Shown here: piece by piece, positions 8,122-15,873 of the stretch | Position numbering within the stretch: the first letter of the stretch is position 1 | Layout: every line of letters starts with the position of its first letter | Source: BOG-908 sp963795825 | GTDB taxonomy: Bacteria > Pseudomonadota > Alphaproteobacteria > Acetobacterales > Acetobacteraceae | Reading direction: 5' to 3' | NCBI GenBank assembly: GCA_963795825.1 | Contig: CAWCIW010000005.1 | Span: 1 to 64,000 of the forward strand | Length of the DNA: 64,000 nt | Program-made: the position numbers and the translations under genes | Notes under the pieces: generated by a model | What the model was told of the DNA's origin: nothing | Database searches by the model: none | Seen by the model: the letters and a program-made list of their open reading frames with translations, nothing else

Positions 8122-8147
8122 GTCGGGAGTGTTAACGGAAAGCGAGA

Positions 8148-8272
8148 CAGCAAGCAGCCCTTTTCTGCAGCTTGCCCGCTCTGCTGCGGGCCCCAACGTT
8201 GTGGTGCAATTCCGAGCGGTCATGCCGCGGGGAACGCGAAGGTTTTTTGCGAGAAAGTAGGCCTTGCTTGCT
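8148..8272. repeat. Intergenic palindromic repeat, unit 2 (degenerate)
   Basis: Starts with CAAGCAGCCCTTTTCTGCAG and ends with GGGGAACGCGAAGGTTTTTTGC and CCTTGCTTGC. Both hairpins are damaged. The inner junction CGCGGGGAACGC recurs in units 4 and 5. It lies between the divergent hydrolase and moaD genes. Confidence 0.6.
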
Positions 8273-8293
8273 TTGATGGTTGCGGAGCGTTCG

Positions 8294-8557
8294 ATGGAAA
8301 AACCCTGTACCCTGCTGTATTTTGCCTGGCTGCGCGAGCATGTGGGGCGGTCCGAGGAGGCGTTCGCCTTGCCGGAGGGGGTGCGGACGGTGGGTGGGTT
8401 GATCGATGTGCTGGTGGCACGTGGGCCCGGCTATGCGCAGGCCTTTGCGGTGCCTGGGTTGGTGCGGGCGGCGGTGAACCAGGTGTTTGTGAAGCCGGAG
8501 GATGCGGTGGCGGCTGGGGATGAGGTGGCGTTCTTTCCGCCGGTTACGGGGGGGTGA
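8294..8557 (+). CDS. moaD: Molybdopterin synthase sulfur carrier subunit
   Basis: An 87-residue ubiquitin-like protein that carries the thiocarboxylate used to make molybdopterin from precursor Z. It starts MEKPCTLLYFAWLREHVG and ends in the obligatory Gly-Gly (FFPPVTGG). The ATG at 8294 gives the standard length; an in-frame ATG at 8264 would add ten residues. The stop is separated from the GTG of moaE by one base, so the two subunits are cotranslated. Confidence 0.93.
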   Translation: MEKPCTLLYFAWLREHVGRSEEAFALPEGVRTVGGLIDVLVARGPGYAQAFAVPGLVRAAVNQVFVKPEDAVAAGDEVAFFPPVTGG

Positions 8558-8558
8558 G

Positions 8559-9038
8559 GTGATTACGGTTCGGGTTCAGGCGGCGCGTTTCGATGTGGGG
8601 GTGGAGACGGGGCTGCTGGGGGCGGCGTGTGGGGAGGCCGGGGCGGTTGCGAGTTTTCTGGGGGTTGTTCGGAGCACGGTAGCGCGGCCGATCGTTGGGC
8701 TGGAGCTGGAGCACTATCCCGGTATGACGGAGCGGTCGCTGGGGCGGATTGCGGGCGAGGCGGTGGGGCGGTTCGGGTTGTTGGGGTGCACGGTCGTGCA
8801 TCGGGTGGGGGTGTTGGCGCCTGGGGAGGGGATCGTTCTGGTTCTGGCGGCGGCGGGGCATCGGCGGGCGGCTTTGGATGGGGTGGGGTTTCTGATCGAT
8901 TGGTTGAAGACGGATGCGCCGTTTTGGAAGCGGGAGCATTTGACGGATGGGCGGCGGGTTTGGGTGGAGGCGCGGGCGGCGGATGCGGCTGCGGCGGCGG
9001 GATGGTCGGGCGGGGGCGATGCGGGTGGGGTTGGATAG
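8559..9038 (+). CDS. moaE: Molybdopterin synthase catalytic subunit
   Basis: A 159-residue protein, the usual size for MoaE. It has GAVASFLGVVRS near residue 28, LELEHYPGMTE, HRVGVLAPGE and the catalytic-lysine region LKTDAPFWKREHL. With MoaD it inserts two sulfurs into cyclic pyranopterin monophosphate. I take the GTG at 8559 because it follows the moaD stop with one base between; no ATG is available near the family start. The C-terminus ends in an Ala/Gly-rich tail after RVWVEARA. Confidence 0.92.
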   Translation: MITVRVQAARFDVGVETGLLGAACGEAGAVASFLGVVRSTVARPIVGLELEHYPGMTERSLGRIAGEAVGRFGLLGCTVVHRVGVLAPGEGIVLVLAAAGHRRAALDGVGFLIDWLKTDAPFWKREHLTDGRRVWVEARAADAAAAAGWSGGGDAGGVG

Positions 9039-9219
9039 GCGGGGACGCTTTGCTGGCGTTTGCGGATTTCAGTTGGTTTTCGAGGCGGTTTTTACGACAG
9101 CGCGGATTATGTTGGAGCGCAGTGGCCTGCGATTTGGTGCCAGCTTGTGTTCTTCAGTGTTGGGTGTTGGTGCTTTGGCGATCGAGCGGTTGGCCCCGGG
9201 TGGGGATTACGTAACGAAA

Positions 9220-9253
9220 AGGCTGGCCCTGCGATATCGCGCGGGACCAGCCT
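9220..9253 (-). terminator. Intrinsic terminator of the gene ending at 9305
   Basis: Read on the minus strand, AGGCTGGTCCC pairs with the mirrored arm GGGCCAGCCT across a 12-base loop with one mismatch, and is followed directly by TTTT. It lies about 50 bases downstream of the minus-strand stop at 9305. Confidence 0.65.
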
Positions 9254-9304
9254 CTGTGTGGTTAGAAAGCCTGGCTTTGATCCCGCCTGAGCGGGGTTGC
9301 CTGC

Positions 9305-9679
9305 TTACTTCTTCTTGGTTTCGGCCGTCTCTTTGACATCGGCATCCGCTTCGCCTTCGTCGGCGGATTCGGCGGCTTCCGACAGCGCCTCGCCCAGCGC
9401 CTTTACCTTTTCGCTGTTCTTGCCTTCGGCGTGGCCGGCGAGCTTGACGGTCTCCTTGCCGAGCTTGGCGACCAGCTTCTTGATGGCCGCGCCATCGAGC
9501 TCCTTGGCGTGCAGGTGCTTCTTGAGGTTCTCGAGGTCCTTGACGATCGCCTTGGCGCCCGGGTCTTCGAGCTTCTCGAGCGTGGTTTCCCAGCCCTCGA
9601 TGTTCTTGACCGCGGCGGCGACGGTCATGCTCTTCACGCCGTCCTTGATGTGCTTGATGGTTGCGTCGAATTGCGGCAT
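9305..9679 (-). CDS. Conserved-looking helical protein of unknown function
   Basis: A 124-residue, highly charged, probably all-helical protein (MPQFDATIKHIKDGVKSMTV at the start, acidic ESADEGEADADVKETAETKKK-like tail). The ATG at 9679 follows a good AGGAG at a suitable distance. It has its own terminator. The regular heptad-like Lys/Glu/Leu pattern around VKDLENLKKHLHAKELDG suggests a coiled coil or phasin-like cytosolic protein, but I do not recognise a named family. Confidence 0.7.
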   Translation of the reverse strand: MPQFDATIKHIKDGVKSMTVAAAVKNIEGWETTLEKLEDPGAKAIVKDLENLKKHLHAKELDGAAIKKLVAKLGKETVKLAGHAEGKNSEKVKALGEALSEAAESADEGEADADVKETAETKKK

Positions 9680-9879
9680 TTGCGGCTCCTGCTGAAACGG
9701 CCACGCCGGCTGGCGTGTCAGGGGCGCAAGCCGATTTCCGGCGATCGGTTTCCGTATCATATTTGCAGTGGGCGGGGGTTGACGGATCGGCGCGCGCGAC
9801 AGGGACGCCGGTCCGGACCTGGGGCGCGGCGGGCGTTTTATCGCGCGTGTTATACCAACCAATGTTGAGACTGACGTAC

Positions 9880-10070
9880 TAAGCCAGGCAAGAAAGCAGT
9901 CCTTTTTCGAGAAAAAGGACCAAAAAGCTTTTGCTACGACGCCTGCACGAACGCCTGCTTCCGTACTGCAAATCGATGCGGCTGCAATGAGAGCGAAATC
10001 GTCGTGCAGGCGTCATAGCAAAAGCTTTTTGCTTCTTTTTCTCGAAAAAGAAGGCCTTCCTTCCTTGCTG
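9880..10070. repeat. Intergenic palindromic repeat, unit 3 (complete)
   Basis: Left hairpin GTCCTTTTTCGAGAAAAAGGAC (9899-9920), inner GACGCCTGCACGA, centre TGCAAATCGATGCGGCTGCA, inner TCGTGCAGGCGTC, right hairpin CTTCTTTTTCTCGAAAAAGAAG (10032-10053). The two arms carry different stem types. It is the best example of the full architecture. Confidence 0.9.
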
Positions 10071-10136
10071 CCAATAAGTCAGTCCGAAGACGGGTTGGTA
10101 TCATTGGTGGCCGATCACGTTCGCAGGGATGCTGCG

Positions 10137-10766
10137 TTAAGGCGCGTGGGGTGCGGCCGGCGGCGGCGGCAATAAGGCGGCGGCGCCGAAATGCGAGCCG
10201 GGGCCGGCGAACAGGAGCGGCACCTGCAGGATGGCGGCGGTGCCGAACACCACGCCGAGCATGACGATCACGGCGCGGCCGGCGGAGATCTGCAGCGCGT
10301 GGCGGGCGGCGAACCAGTGGAACCACAGCGTGTAGGCGGCCAGTGCGCCGAGCAGCAGGCGGGCGGCGGCATCCTGGGAGAGACCGAACAGGATGGTGGC
10401 GCTGGCCAGCGGCAGCAGGAGGAGGATGGCGGCGAGCATCAGCCACTGGGCGCAGTTTAATATGTTGGCGTAGAGCGCCCATTGCTGCTTGCGGTCCCAC
10501 GCGACGCAGAACAGGTCCGCTATGATGGCGGGGGCAAGCAGGTTGCAAAGCGCCAGGAGGAACAGCGCGGCGGCGGGCCAGAGATGGCCGGTGAAGACGA
10601 GGACGCCGGAGAGGGCGATGAGCAGGCCGAGCCAGGGGGCGAGGGAGGCGAGGTATGCGTCGGTATTGGCGCCGAACTGGGCGAAGCCTGCGGGGCGGCC
10701 GGTGCCTATAAGGAGCAGGCCGAGGGCTACGCGGCCGTTGGGGCGTTTTTTGGTGGGGTCGGGCAT
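10137..10766 (-). CDS. Multi-pass membrane protein of unknown function
   Basis: A 209-residue protein with six probable membrane helices, among them VALGLLLIGTG, LASLAPWLGLLIALSGVLVF, WPAAALFLLALCNLL, WLMLAAILLLLPLASATILFG and AVIVMLGVVFGTAAILQVPLL. The N-terminus MPDPTKKRPNG is positive, the C-terminus proline-rich. It stands alone between two palindromic repeats. I recognise no family and infer only an inner-membrane location. Confidence 0.65.
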   Translation of the reverse strand: MPDPTKKRPNGRVALGLLLIGTGRPAGFAQFGANTDAYLASLAPWLGLLIALSGVLVFTGHLWPAAALFLLALCNLLAPAIIADLFCVAWDRKQQWALYANILNCAQWLMLAAILLLLPLASATILFGLSQDAAARLLLGALAAYTLWFHWFAARHALQISAGRAVIVMLGVVFGTAAILQVPLLFAGPGSHFGAAALLPPPPAAPHAP

Positions 10767-10775
10767 GGGAGGGAG

Positions 10776-10957
10776 GGAGAAAGCACTTCTTTTTTGAAAA
10801 AAAGAAGCAAAAAACTTTTGCCATGACGCCTGTGACACGGCCCAAATTTTTTCTGCGAGACGCGCTTTGACAAGATATGCGCGGGCGGTTGTGCCGCGGG
10901 GAACGCAAAAGTTTTTTGGTCCTTTTTTTCAAAAAAGGACTGCTTGCCTTGCCTTTA
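10776..10957. repeat. Intergenic palindromic repeat, unit 4 (complete)
   Basis: Left hairpin CTTCTTTTTTGAAAAAAAGAAG (10786-10807), degraded centre, inner junction CGCGGGGAACGCAAAAG, right hairpin around 10919-10940 with GTCC/GGAC ends. Its right edge supplies the TAA stop of dapE. Confidence 0.85.
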
Positions 10958-12085
10958 CGGCAGAAAATCCGCGAGCACCGCTTCGTAAATGTCGGTGAGC
11001 GCATGCAGGTCGGCGAGGGGCACGTGTTCGTCGGTCTGGTGCATGGTGGCGCCGACCAGGCCGAACTCGGCGACGGGGCAGTAGCGGGCGATGAAGCGGG
11101 CGTCCGAGGTGCCGCCGTTGGTGTCCAGCGTGGGGCGGCGGCCGATTGTGCGTTCGATGATGTCGGCTAGGCGGGGGCCGAGGGGGCCGGTGGTCAGGAA
11201 GGCTTCGCCGCTGATGGTTATGTCGATTGTGGCGCCTGGGCAGAGTTGGGCGGTGGTTTCGCGGAGCCAGGTGGAGAGGGTGGCGCCGGTGTGTATTGGG
11301 TTGAAGCGGATGTTCAGGCGGGCGGTGGCTTGGGCGGGGATTATGTTGTGGGCGGGGTTGTTGACGTCGATGGAGGTTATTTGGAGGGACGAGGGTTCGA
11401 AGTTGGGGGTGCCTTGGTCGAGTTGGTGGGTGGCGAGCGCGGTTAGGGTGGCGATCAGGGGGGGGATTGGGTTGCGGGCGCGGTGTGGGTAGGCGACGTG
11501 GCCTTGGGTGCCGTGGGCGGTGATGGTGGCGTTCAGGCTGCCGCGTCTGCCGATTTTTATGGTTTGGCCCAGGGTGGTGGGGTTGGTGGGTTCGCCGACT
11601 ATGCAGGCGTCGGGGATTTGGTTTTGGGCTTGCATCCATTCGAGGACGCGGATGGTGCCGTTGGTGGCTGGGCCTTCTTCGTCGCCGGTTATCAGGAGGC
11701 TTATGGAGCCGTTGAGGGGGGCGGCTTTTAGGTGTCGGGCGGCGGCGGTTGTGAAGGCGGCGATGGCGCCTTTCATGTCGGCGGCGCCTCTTCCGTAGAG
11801 GCGGTTATCGTGGATTTCTGCGGCGAAGGGGGGGTGTTGCCAGTTTTCGCCTGGGGGGACGACGTCTGTGTGGCCGGCGAAGCAGATGTGGGGCGGGGTG
11901 GTGCCTATGCGGGCGAAGAGGTTTGGGGTTTGGGCGAAGGGGAGGTGGATTACGGTGAAGCCTAGGGATTCCAGGTGGGTGGCCAGGGTGGTTTGGGCGC
12001 CGGCATCGGCGGGGGTTATGGAGGGGTGGCGTAGGAGGGCTTGGCAGAGGGGGGTTGGGTCTGTTTGCATGGGTGTGGGTGGCAT
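10955..12085 (-). CDS. dapE: Succinyl-diaminopimelate desuccinylase
   Basis: A 376-residue M20-family zinc enzyme that hydrolyses N-succinyl-L,L-diaminopimelate in lysine and peptidoglycan precursor synthesis. Metal and catalytic motifs are present: FAGHTDVVPPG, GRGAADMKG, ITGDEEGPATNGT, GEPTN, the dimerisation-lid TQGHVAYPH, and NGGTSDARF near the end. Length equals the family norm. It has no cotranscribed neighbour here, being bounded by a repeat downstream and a 250-bp divergent gap upstream. Its stop codon TAA is formed by the repeat edge. Confidence 0.95.
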   Translation of the reverse strand: MPPTPMQTDPTPLCQALLRHPSITPADAGAQTTLATHLESLGFTVIHLPFAQTPNLFARIGTTPPHICFAGHTDVVPPGENWQHPPFAAEIHDNRLYGRGAADMKGAIAAFTTAAARHLKAAPLNGSISLLITGDEEGPATNGTIRVLEWMQAQNQIPDACIVGEPTNPTTLGQTIKIGRRGSLNATITAHGTQGHVAYPHRARNPIPPLIATLTALATHQLDQGTPNFEPSSLQITSIDVNNPAHNIIPAQATARLNIRFNPIHTGATLSTWLRETTAQLCPGATIDITISGEAFLTTGPLGPRLADIIERTIGRRPTLDTNGGTSDARFIARYCPVAEFGLVGATMHQTDEHVPLADLHALTDIYEAVLADFLP

Positions 12086-12336
12086 CCGCGTTGGCTGATA
12101 CGAGGCTGATCTAACTTGATGATCTGGAAACTGTATTTCTTAGCTTGTTTTTGCGGTGCGATCTCCGGAAGCGTCAATCTGTGACACTATACAGGTTTGC
12201 CGGTGTCCGACGCTTTTGGGTAATCGTTTTCCGTTCATTGTGGATTTTACGCGTTGATTGACTTGGCAGCGGTATCTCGCGGTATGTTGGGCGTATGCGA
12301 GAAGTAATTCCGTGGTGAGGCTCTCAGTGAGGCCAG

Positions 12337-12639
12337 GTGCCGTTGGCGAGAGCGCTATCCGCGATATGCGTGGCTTCGGCGCTATGTCTTGCCTCACGTC
12401 CTAGTGCGGCGCAGTCCGACACGAACGGTCCCGAATCGCCCGTTCCTCTTCATCAATTCATCATTGAGAGTAATGGTTTCTGCGCAGCAGATGTTGAGCG
12501 CACGAGTGTTGAAAGCTGCACGCGCTTGATTGCTTCCGAAAAGCGAAGCCTCGTCGGAATATGCGGCTCACAAGAGCATGTCCAGGGAGACGTTTGTCCG
12601 GATCAGGATGGAGATACTGAAGCGTATCTCAAGCCATGA
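12337..12639 (+). CDS. Small putative secreted protein
   Basis: A 100-residue frame starting at GTG, with a convincing signal peptide (MPLARALSAICVASALCLAS, then a probable cleavage after SAA near residue 26). The mature part has four cysteines (GFCAADVE, ESCTRLI, VGICGS, GDVCPD), suggesting disulfides in the periplasm. The cysteine spacing is loosely reminiscent of Rap1a/Tai immunity proteins, and an adjacent frame (12590 onward) reads like a helical C-terminus, so a frameshift may have shortened it. Family unproven. Confidence 0.4.
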   Translation: MPLARALSAICVASALCLASRPSAAQSDTNGPESPVPLHQFIIESNGFCAADVERTSVESCTRLIASEKRSLVGICGSQEHVQGDVCPDQDGDTEAYLKP

Positions 12640-12917
12640 GGAGGTCCTGCGTGAGCTGCGACTTCATGCCGGGAGAAACCTATGCCGGTGCAGGCTGAGA
12701 GTGATGCGGACTACGGTGGTCCAGCCGCGGTTCCGCCCGAATCTCTGCCGAGTCCGTAGCGCGCTCTCGCGAGGTTCAGGGACGCACGCCATGAGGGTTT
12801 GCGGGGGAGCGTGATTCCGGCTCTCTATCCCTGCAACATTGCCGCCACTCGAAGGCTTCTGCGGTCAATACGGAATATTCTGATGAGTTGAGAGAAACGC
12901 AACAACGTAAGATGTGG
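12640..12917. other. Stretch without a supported gene
   Basis: Between the small secreted protein and the convergent membrane micro-genes. The first 170 bases could encode the lost C-terminus of the secreted protein in another frame; the rest shows no feature I can support. Confidence 0.4.
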
Positions 12918-13073
12918 TCATCGACTGCCACGGTCGCTCAACTCGGTGGAAAATCCTGCTGCTTGCCGGCCGTAGTATGACGCACCCCACCGCATAACGA
13001 TGCCGATCAGCAGAATGGCCACGGCAATCTGTATTAGCCCTTGGTGCCACGCTCTGCGCTGGCCCGGCCTCAT
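12918..13073 (-). CDS. 51-residue single-pass membrane protein
   Basis: MRPGQRRAWHQGLIQIAVAI followed by LLIGIVMRWGASYYG gives one transmembrane helix after a basic N-terminus, then a polar tail of about 17 residues. Its ATG overlaps the stop of the upstream gene (ATGA), indicating real translation and coupling. Function is unknown. Tiny coupled membrane genes downstream of a larger protein occur in phage lysis modules and in toxin-like cargo, but nothing here proves either. Confidence 0.5.
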   Translation of the reverse strand: MRPGQRRAWHQGLIQIAVAILLIGIVMRWGASYYGRQAAGFSTELSDRGSR

Positions 13074-13261
13074 AGCAGACCGGTCGCCGCGGCAATAATC
13101 AGGGTTAGCATAGCGGCTGGATAAAACAGAACGCCCGGCAAACTCCATGCCTTTGGAAAACCGACGAAGAATATACCCGCCACCACAACGCCGACTAGCC
13201 AGAGCGAGTGACCAGCAACGAAGAAGCCCGCCACAAGGTTGAGCAACACCCCGCACAGCAT
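13070..13261 (-). CDS. 63-residue double-pass membrane protein
   Basis: MLCGVLLNLVAGFFVAGHSL and a second hydrophobic run LVGVVVAGIFFVGF, then a third stretch LFYPAAMLTLIIAAATGLL, give two or three short helices. The ATG at 13261 was preferred because the upstream extension of the frame overlaps the neighbouring gene and is not hydrophobic. It is coupled by ATGA to the next small membrane gene and lies 50 bp below the 262-residue protein gene, forming a three-gene unit. Confidence 0.5.
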   Translation of the reverse strand: MLCGVLLNLVAGFFVAGHSLWLVGVVVAGIFFVGFPKAWSLPGVLFYPAAMLTLIIAAATGLL

Positions 13262-13311
13262 CGCGTAGACTTTAAAAGCTGATGGCTGGTGAGGTCTCGG
13301 TGAGGCCGAAG

Positions 13312-14100
13312 TCACTCGGGGGCAATCCCACGTCTTGTCAATTCCGCCATATAGGCGTTGGCCTTCGTCCGGTTTTGCAGCGCTCCGCTTCCGATAATCC
13401 ATGCGATATAGCTGGCGAGAACTTGCGGCCCGCTGATCTTAAAAGGCTTCCCGTCTTTATTAAAGCCTGCGCTTGGTATCTCGATCTGGCGCAACCCGGG
13501 AGGAACCCGGCGCAATATCTTGTCTCTGAATAGCGTCAGCCCGCGCGTGACTCCGCGTAGCCACTCGGGCAAGTTCGTGTTCCTGTTAAACCTGTCTTGC
13601 AGAGTGGCGGGAGCCTTTGCCCCTAAGCCAAAAGCCACGCCGACACCCTCAAACCCGCGCTCGTTCCGCTTATAGGCGGCGTAAGCCTCTTTTAGTTCGC
13701 CGTCGTCAAGTAAAGACGGCCAGGTCTCCGGCTCCGCAAGCGCTTGGCGGCATCTGGCAATCAGCATAGCAGCCATAACGGAACCGTCTCGCCCGTAGAT
13801 CTCCGGAAGGCTTATATGAATGCGCAAGCCAAGCGCGTTGGCGGCACCTGGCGACAGACGGCGCACTGAGAGCATCTCGGTCAAAAGCGTGGTGACGCCA
13901 GGCCTAGTGTAGTCTGGACCCTGGATCGGAAAGTCCAGGTTCCAGAACTGCAGAAGTGTTTTGCCTGGTGTGACTTGCCCTATAGGCAGTGTGTCGCGGT
14001 TGACACTCTGCCCGATGGCATCGCGCATCATCTCGTGCGCGCCATCCCGAAGCTGGGCGTCTAGTTCGTCCGGCGTGGCGAGGGCTGGATCGTGGGCCAT
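13312..14100 (-). CDS. Unrecognised 262-residue protein in an atypical islet
   Basis: Starts MAHDPALATPDELDAQLRDG. It has no signal peptide or membrane helix and is rich in charged residues with a mixed alpha/beta look; recognisable blocks are GKTLLQFWNLDFPIQGPDY, GLTLFRDKILRRVPPG and the C-terminal SGPQVLASYIAWIIGSGALQ. I cannot assign a family. Base composition is less GC-rich than the flanks, and the gene heads a unit with two tiny membrane proteins. Together these suggest acquired DNA between dapE and the ornithine decarboxylase gene. Confidence 0.6.
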   Translation of the reverse strand: MAHDPALATPDELDAQLRDGAHEMMRDAIGQSVNRDTLPIGQVTPGKTLLQFWNLDFPIQGPDYTRPGVTTLLTEMLSVRRLSPGAANALGLRIHISLPEIYGRDGSVMAAMLIARCRQALAEPETWPSLLDDGELKEAYAAYKRNERGFEGVGVAFGLGAKAPATLQDRFNRNTNLPEWLRGVTRGLTLFRDKILRRVPPGLRQIEIPSAGFNKDGKPFKISGPQVLASYIAWIIGSGALQNRTKANAYMAELTRRGIAPE

Positions 14101-14159
14101 ACTGAATCATACCCTGAAATGGCGGACAGCACCATGCACTAACGAGCGCGAACGTAGAT

Positions 14160-14223
14160 GCAGCGGGGAACGCAAAAGCTTTTTGCTTCTTTTTCTCGAA
14201 AAAGACGGCCTTGCTTTGTCTTA
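14160..14223. repeat. Intergenic palindromic repeat, unit 5 (right arm only)
   Basis: CGGGGAACGCAAAAGCTTTT followed by a hairpin CTTCTTTTTCTCGAAAAAGACG with one mismatch, ending three bases before the ornithine decarboxylase stop. It marks the border of the atypical islet. Confidence 0.8.
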
Positions 14224-14225
14224 CT

Positions 14226-15413
14226 CTACGCGCGAACCCCCACGGAACGCCCCTCACCGAACCCATTAAACCCCGTGCGCAAAGCCGCGCCATACGCGCC
14301 CAACTGGCCGATCTCCACCCAGTCGCCCTCGGCCACGTCGTCGGGCAGGACGAACGGCCCAGCCATCACGTCGTTGCTGTCGCAGGTCGGGCCGAAGAAC
14401 GTGAAATCCGCGTCGGCGGCATCGGTGGCGCGGAGCAGGCGGGTCGGGTAGCGGAAGCCGGGCGGGCCGGCGTCGGACAGGCTGCCGAACACGCCGTCGT
14501 TGATGTAGAGCGCGTGGCCGCGGCGGAGCTGCACCTGCACCACGACGGACGTGCCGTTGGCGACCAGCGCGCGGCCTGGCTCGGCCCAGAGGGCTAGGCC
14601 GGGCAGGTTGAGGGCGTCTACGCTGGCTTCGATCTCGGCGAAGAAGGCGCCGAGGGGGGGCGGGGTCTGGTCGGGGTAGGCGACCGGGAAGCCGCCGCCG
14701 ATGTCGAGCACGTCGACGCGCACGCCGGCGGCGCGGATGGTGTCGCCGGCGAGCTGGATGGCGCGGCGCCAGGCCAGCGGCTCGAGGCATTGCGAGCCGA
14801 CGTGGAAGCTGACGCCGAGCGTGCGGGCGCGGGGGCGGGCGGCGCGCAGGAGGTCGGCGGCTTCCGCGGCCCAGGCGCCGAACTTGCCGGACAGGTCGGA
14901 TTTGGCCGGGCCGGCGGGCAGCGCCAGGCGGATGATCAGGCCGAGGTCGTGGGTGCCGTGCGCGGGGGCGCCGGTCTCCTCGAGCACCTTGGCGAGTTCC
15001 GTGGCGCTGTCGATCACGAAGTCCCGCACGCCGTGTTGCGCGTAGGATTTGGCGATGGCGCGGCGGGATTTCACCGGGTGCATGAAGTGAATTTCGGCGT
15101 CCGGAAACAGGCCGGCGACGCGCTCGACTTCGGGCAGCGAGGCGCAGTCGAAATGGCGCACGCCGCCGTCCCACAGGGCCTGGAGCACGGCGGGGTCAGG
15201 GTTGCACTTGACGGCGTACATGGTGATGCCCGGGAAGCCGGCGGTGAATTCGGCGGCGTTGGCGCGCAGGGCCGCCTGGCGGAGGCAGGTGAGCGGCTCT
15301 TCGGGGCGGAGCATGGCCACCAGGTCGTCCACGCAGGGGAGTGCGGCGAGGGCGGCGGGGGCGAGCGGGGCGGACAGGGGGGCGGCGGCGCGGCGGGTGC
15401 GGAGTTCACTCAT
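14226..15413 (-). CDS. odc: Ornithine decarboxylase (PLP-dependent, fold III)
   Basis: A 395-residue group IV decarboxylase converting ornithine to putrescine. The PLP lysine lies in MYAVKCNPDP, the phosphate-binding glycines in DIGGGFPVAYP, HVGSQC follows the barrel strand, and WAEPGRALVANG plus the active-site cysteine in FFGPTCDSND are typical. The length matches the eukaryotic-like bacterial ODC/lysine-ornithine decarboxylases. GAAGG precedes the ATG. The 186 bp upstream contain a GC-rich hairpin and a candidate leader peptide, suggesting regulation at the leader level. An agmatinase gene lies upstream in the same direction. Confidence 0.92.
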   Translation of the reverse strand: MSELRTRRAAAPLSAPLAPAALAALPCVDDLVAMLRPEEPLTCLRQAALRANAAEFTAGFPGITMYAVKCNPDPAVLQALWDGGVRHFDCASLPEVERVAGLFPDAEIHFMHPVKSRRAIAKSYAQHGVRDFVIDSATELAKVLEETGAPAHGTHDLGLIIRLALPAGPAKSDLSGKFGAWAAEAADLLRAARPRARTLGVSFHVGSQCLEPLAWRRAIQLAGDTIRAAGVRVDVLDIGGGFPVAYPDQTPPPLGAFFAEIEASVDALNLPGLALWAEPGRALVANGTSVVVQVQLRRGHALYINDGVFGSLSDAGPPGFRYPTRLLRATDAADADFTFFGPTCDSNDVMAGPFVLPDDVAEGDWVEIGQLGAYGAALRTGFNGFGEGRSVGVRA

Positions 15414-15581
15414 CGGGGCGGACCTTCAGGCAGGCGCCGGCCCCTGTAGCTACGGGGCGGCGTGGCGCGGCCGCGATCCGGGCGGGTGCCGGGCGGCCAG
15501 GGGATCGGTTCAGAGATGCGCGGCCGAGGAGAGGCCGGCATGGCGCGACACCGGGGCATGCCCGGAATTCGCGGTTTTTAC

Positions 15582-15600
15582 GGCCGGGGAGCGCCCGGCC
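15582..15600 (-). promoter_or_regulatory. GC-rich hairpin in the odc leader
   Basis: GGCCGGG-GAGCG-CCCGGCC is a perfect 7-bp stem starting at the stop codon of the candidate leader peptide. A second palindrome, CCGGGCATGCCCGG-like, lies at 15551-15565. Alternative pairings between these C/G-rich arms and the region before the odc start are possible. Confidence 0.5.
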
Positions 15601-15668
15601 TAGGGACTCTGAATATCCTGCGCGGTGTGCCTGACGAGGCGGTGGGCAACGTGACTGAAAGCAAACAT
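15600..15668 (-). CDS. Candidate 22-residue leader peptide of odc
   Basis: MFAFSHVAHRLVRHTAQDIQ-Ser-Pro, preceded by GAGGGATACGGAT, i.e. a Shine-Dalgarno GAGG at a usable distance. Its TAG stop is the first base pairs of a strong hairpin, 186 bases before the odc start. In E. coli the SpeFL leader peptide stalls ribosomes on ornithine to control speF. This peptide is not evidently homologous, although the FAFSHVAHR stretch is reminiscent of the FAHR segment there. An in-frame ATG twelve codons upstream could also be used. Confidence 0.35.
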   Translation of the reverse strand: MFAFSHVAHRLVRHTAQDIQSP

Positions 15669-15873
15669 ATCCGTATCCCTCAAAGCGTCCGGCCACCTCT
15701 TCATCGGGTGGGCCGGCTCTGCGACAAAGGACGCGTTACGTCGTTGCTTGTGCCCCTCTGGCGAGGAGCTCGCGGCACGTGCGGATTGCGTCGGCGACGA
15801 CACGAGATGCGTCGGCGGGAGGCGGGTTATAAGGCCTGGCGGCTTAACAATGTGTGATGATGCGGCGGGGGAG

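Noticed and set aside
12241..12300. A sigma70-like promoter TTGACT ... TATGTT before the small secreted gene
   Set aside because: The spacer is 19 bases and other elements are missing; the match is too weak to list.
12918..14100. A prophage lysis module
   Set aside because: The small coupled membrane genes resemble holin/spanin pairs in size, but there is no recognisable endolysin, capsid, terminase or integrase. Kept as unknown.
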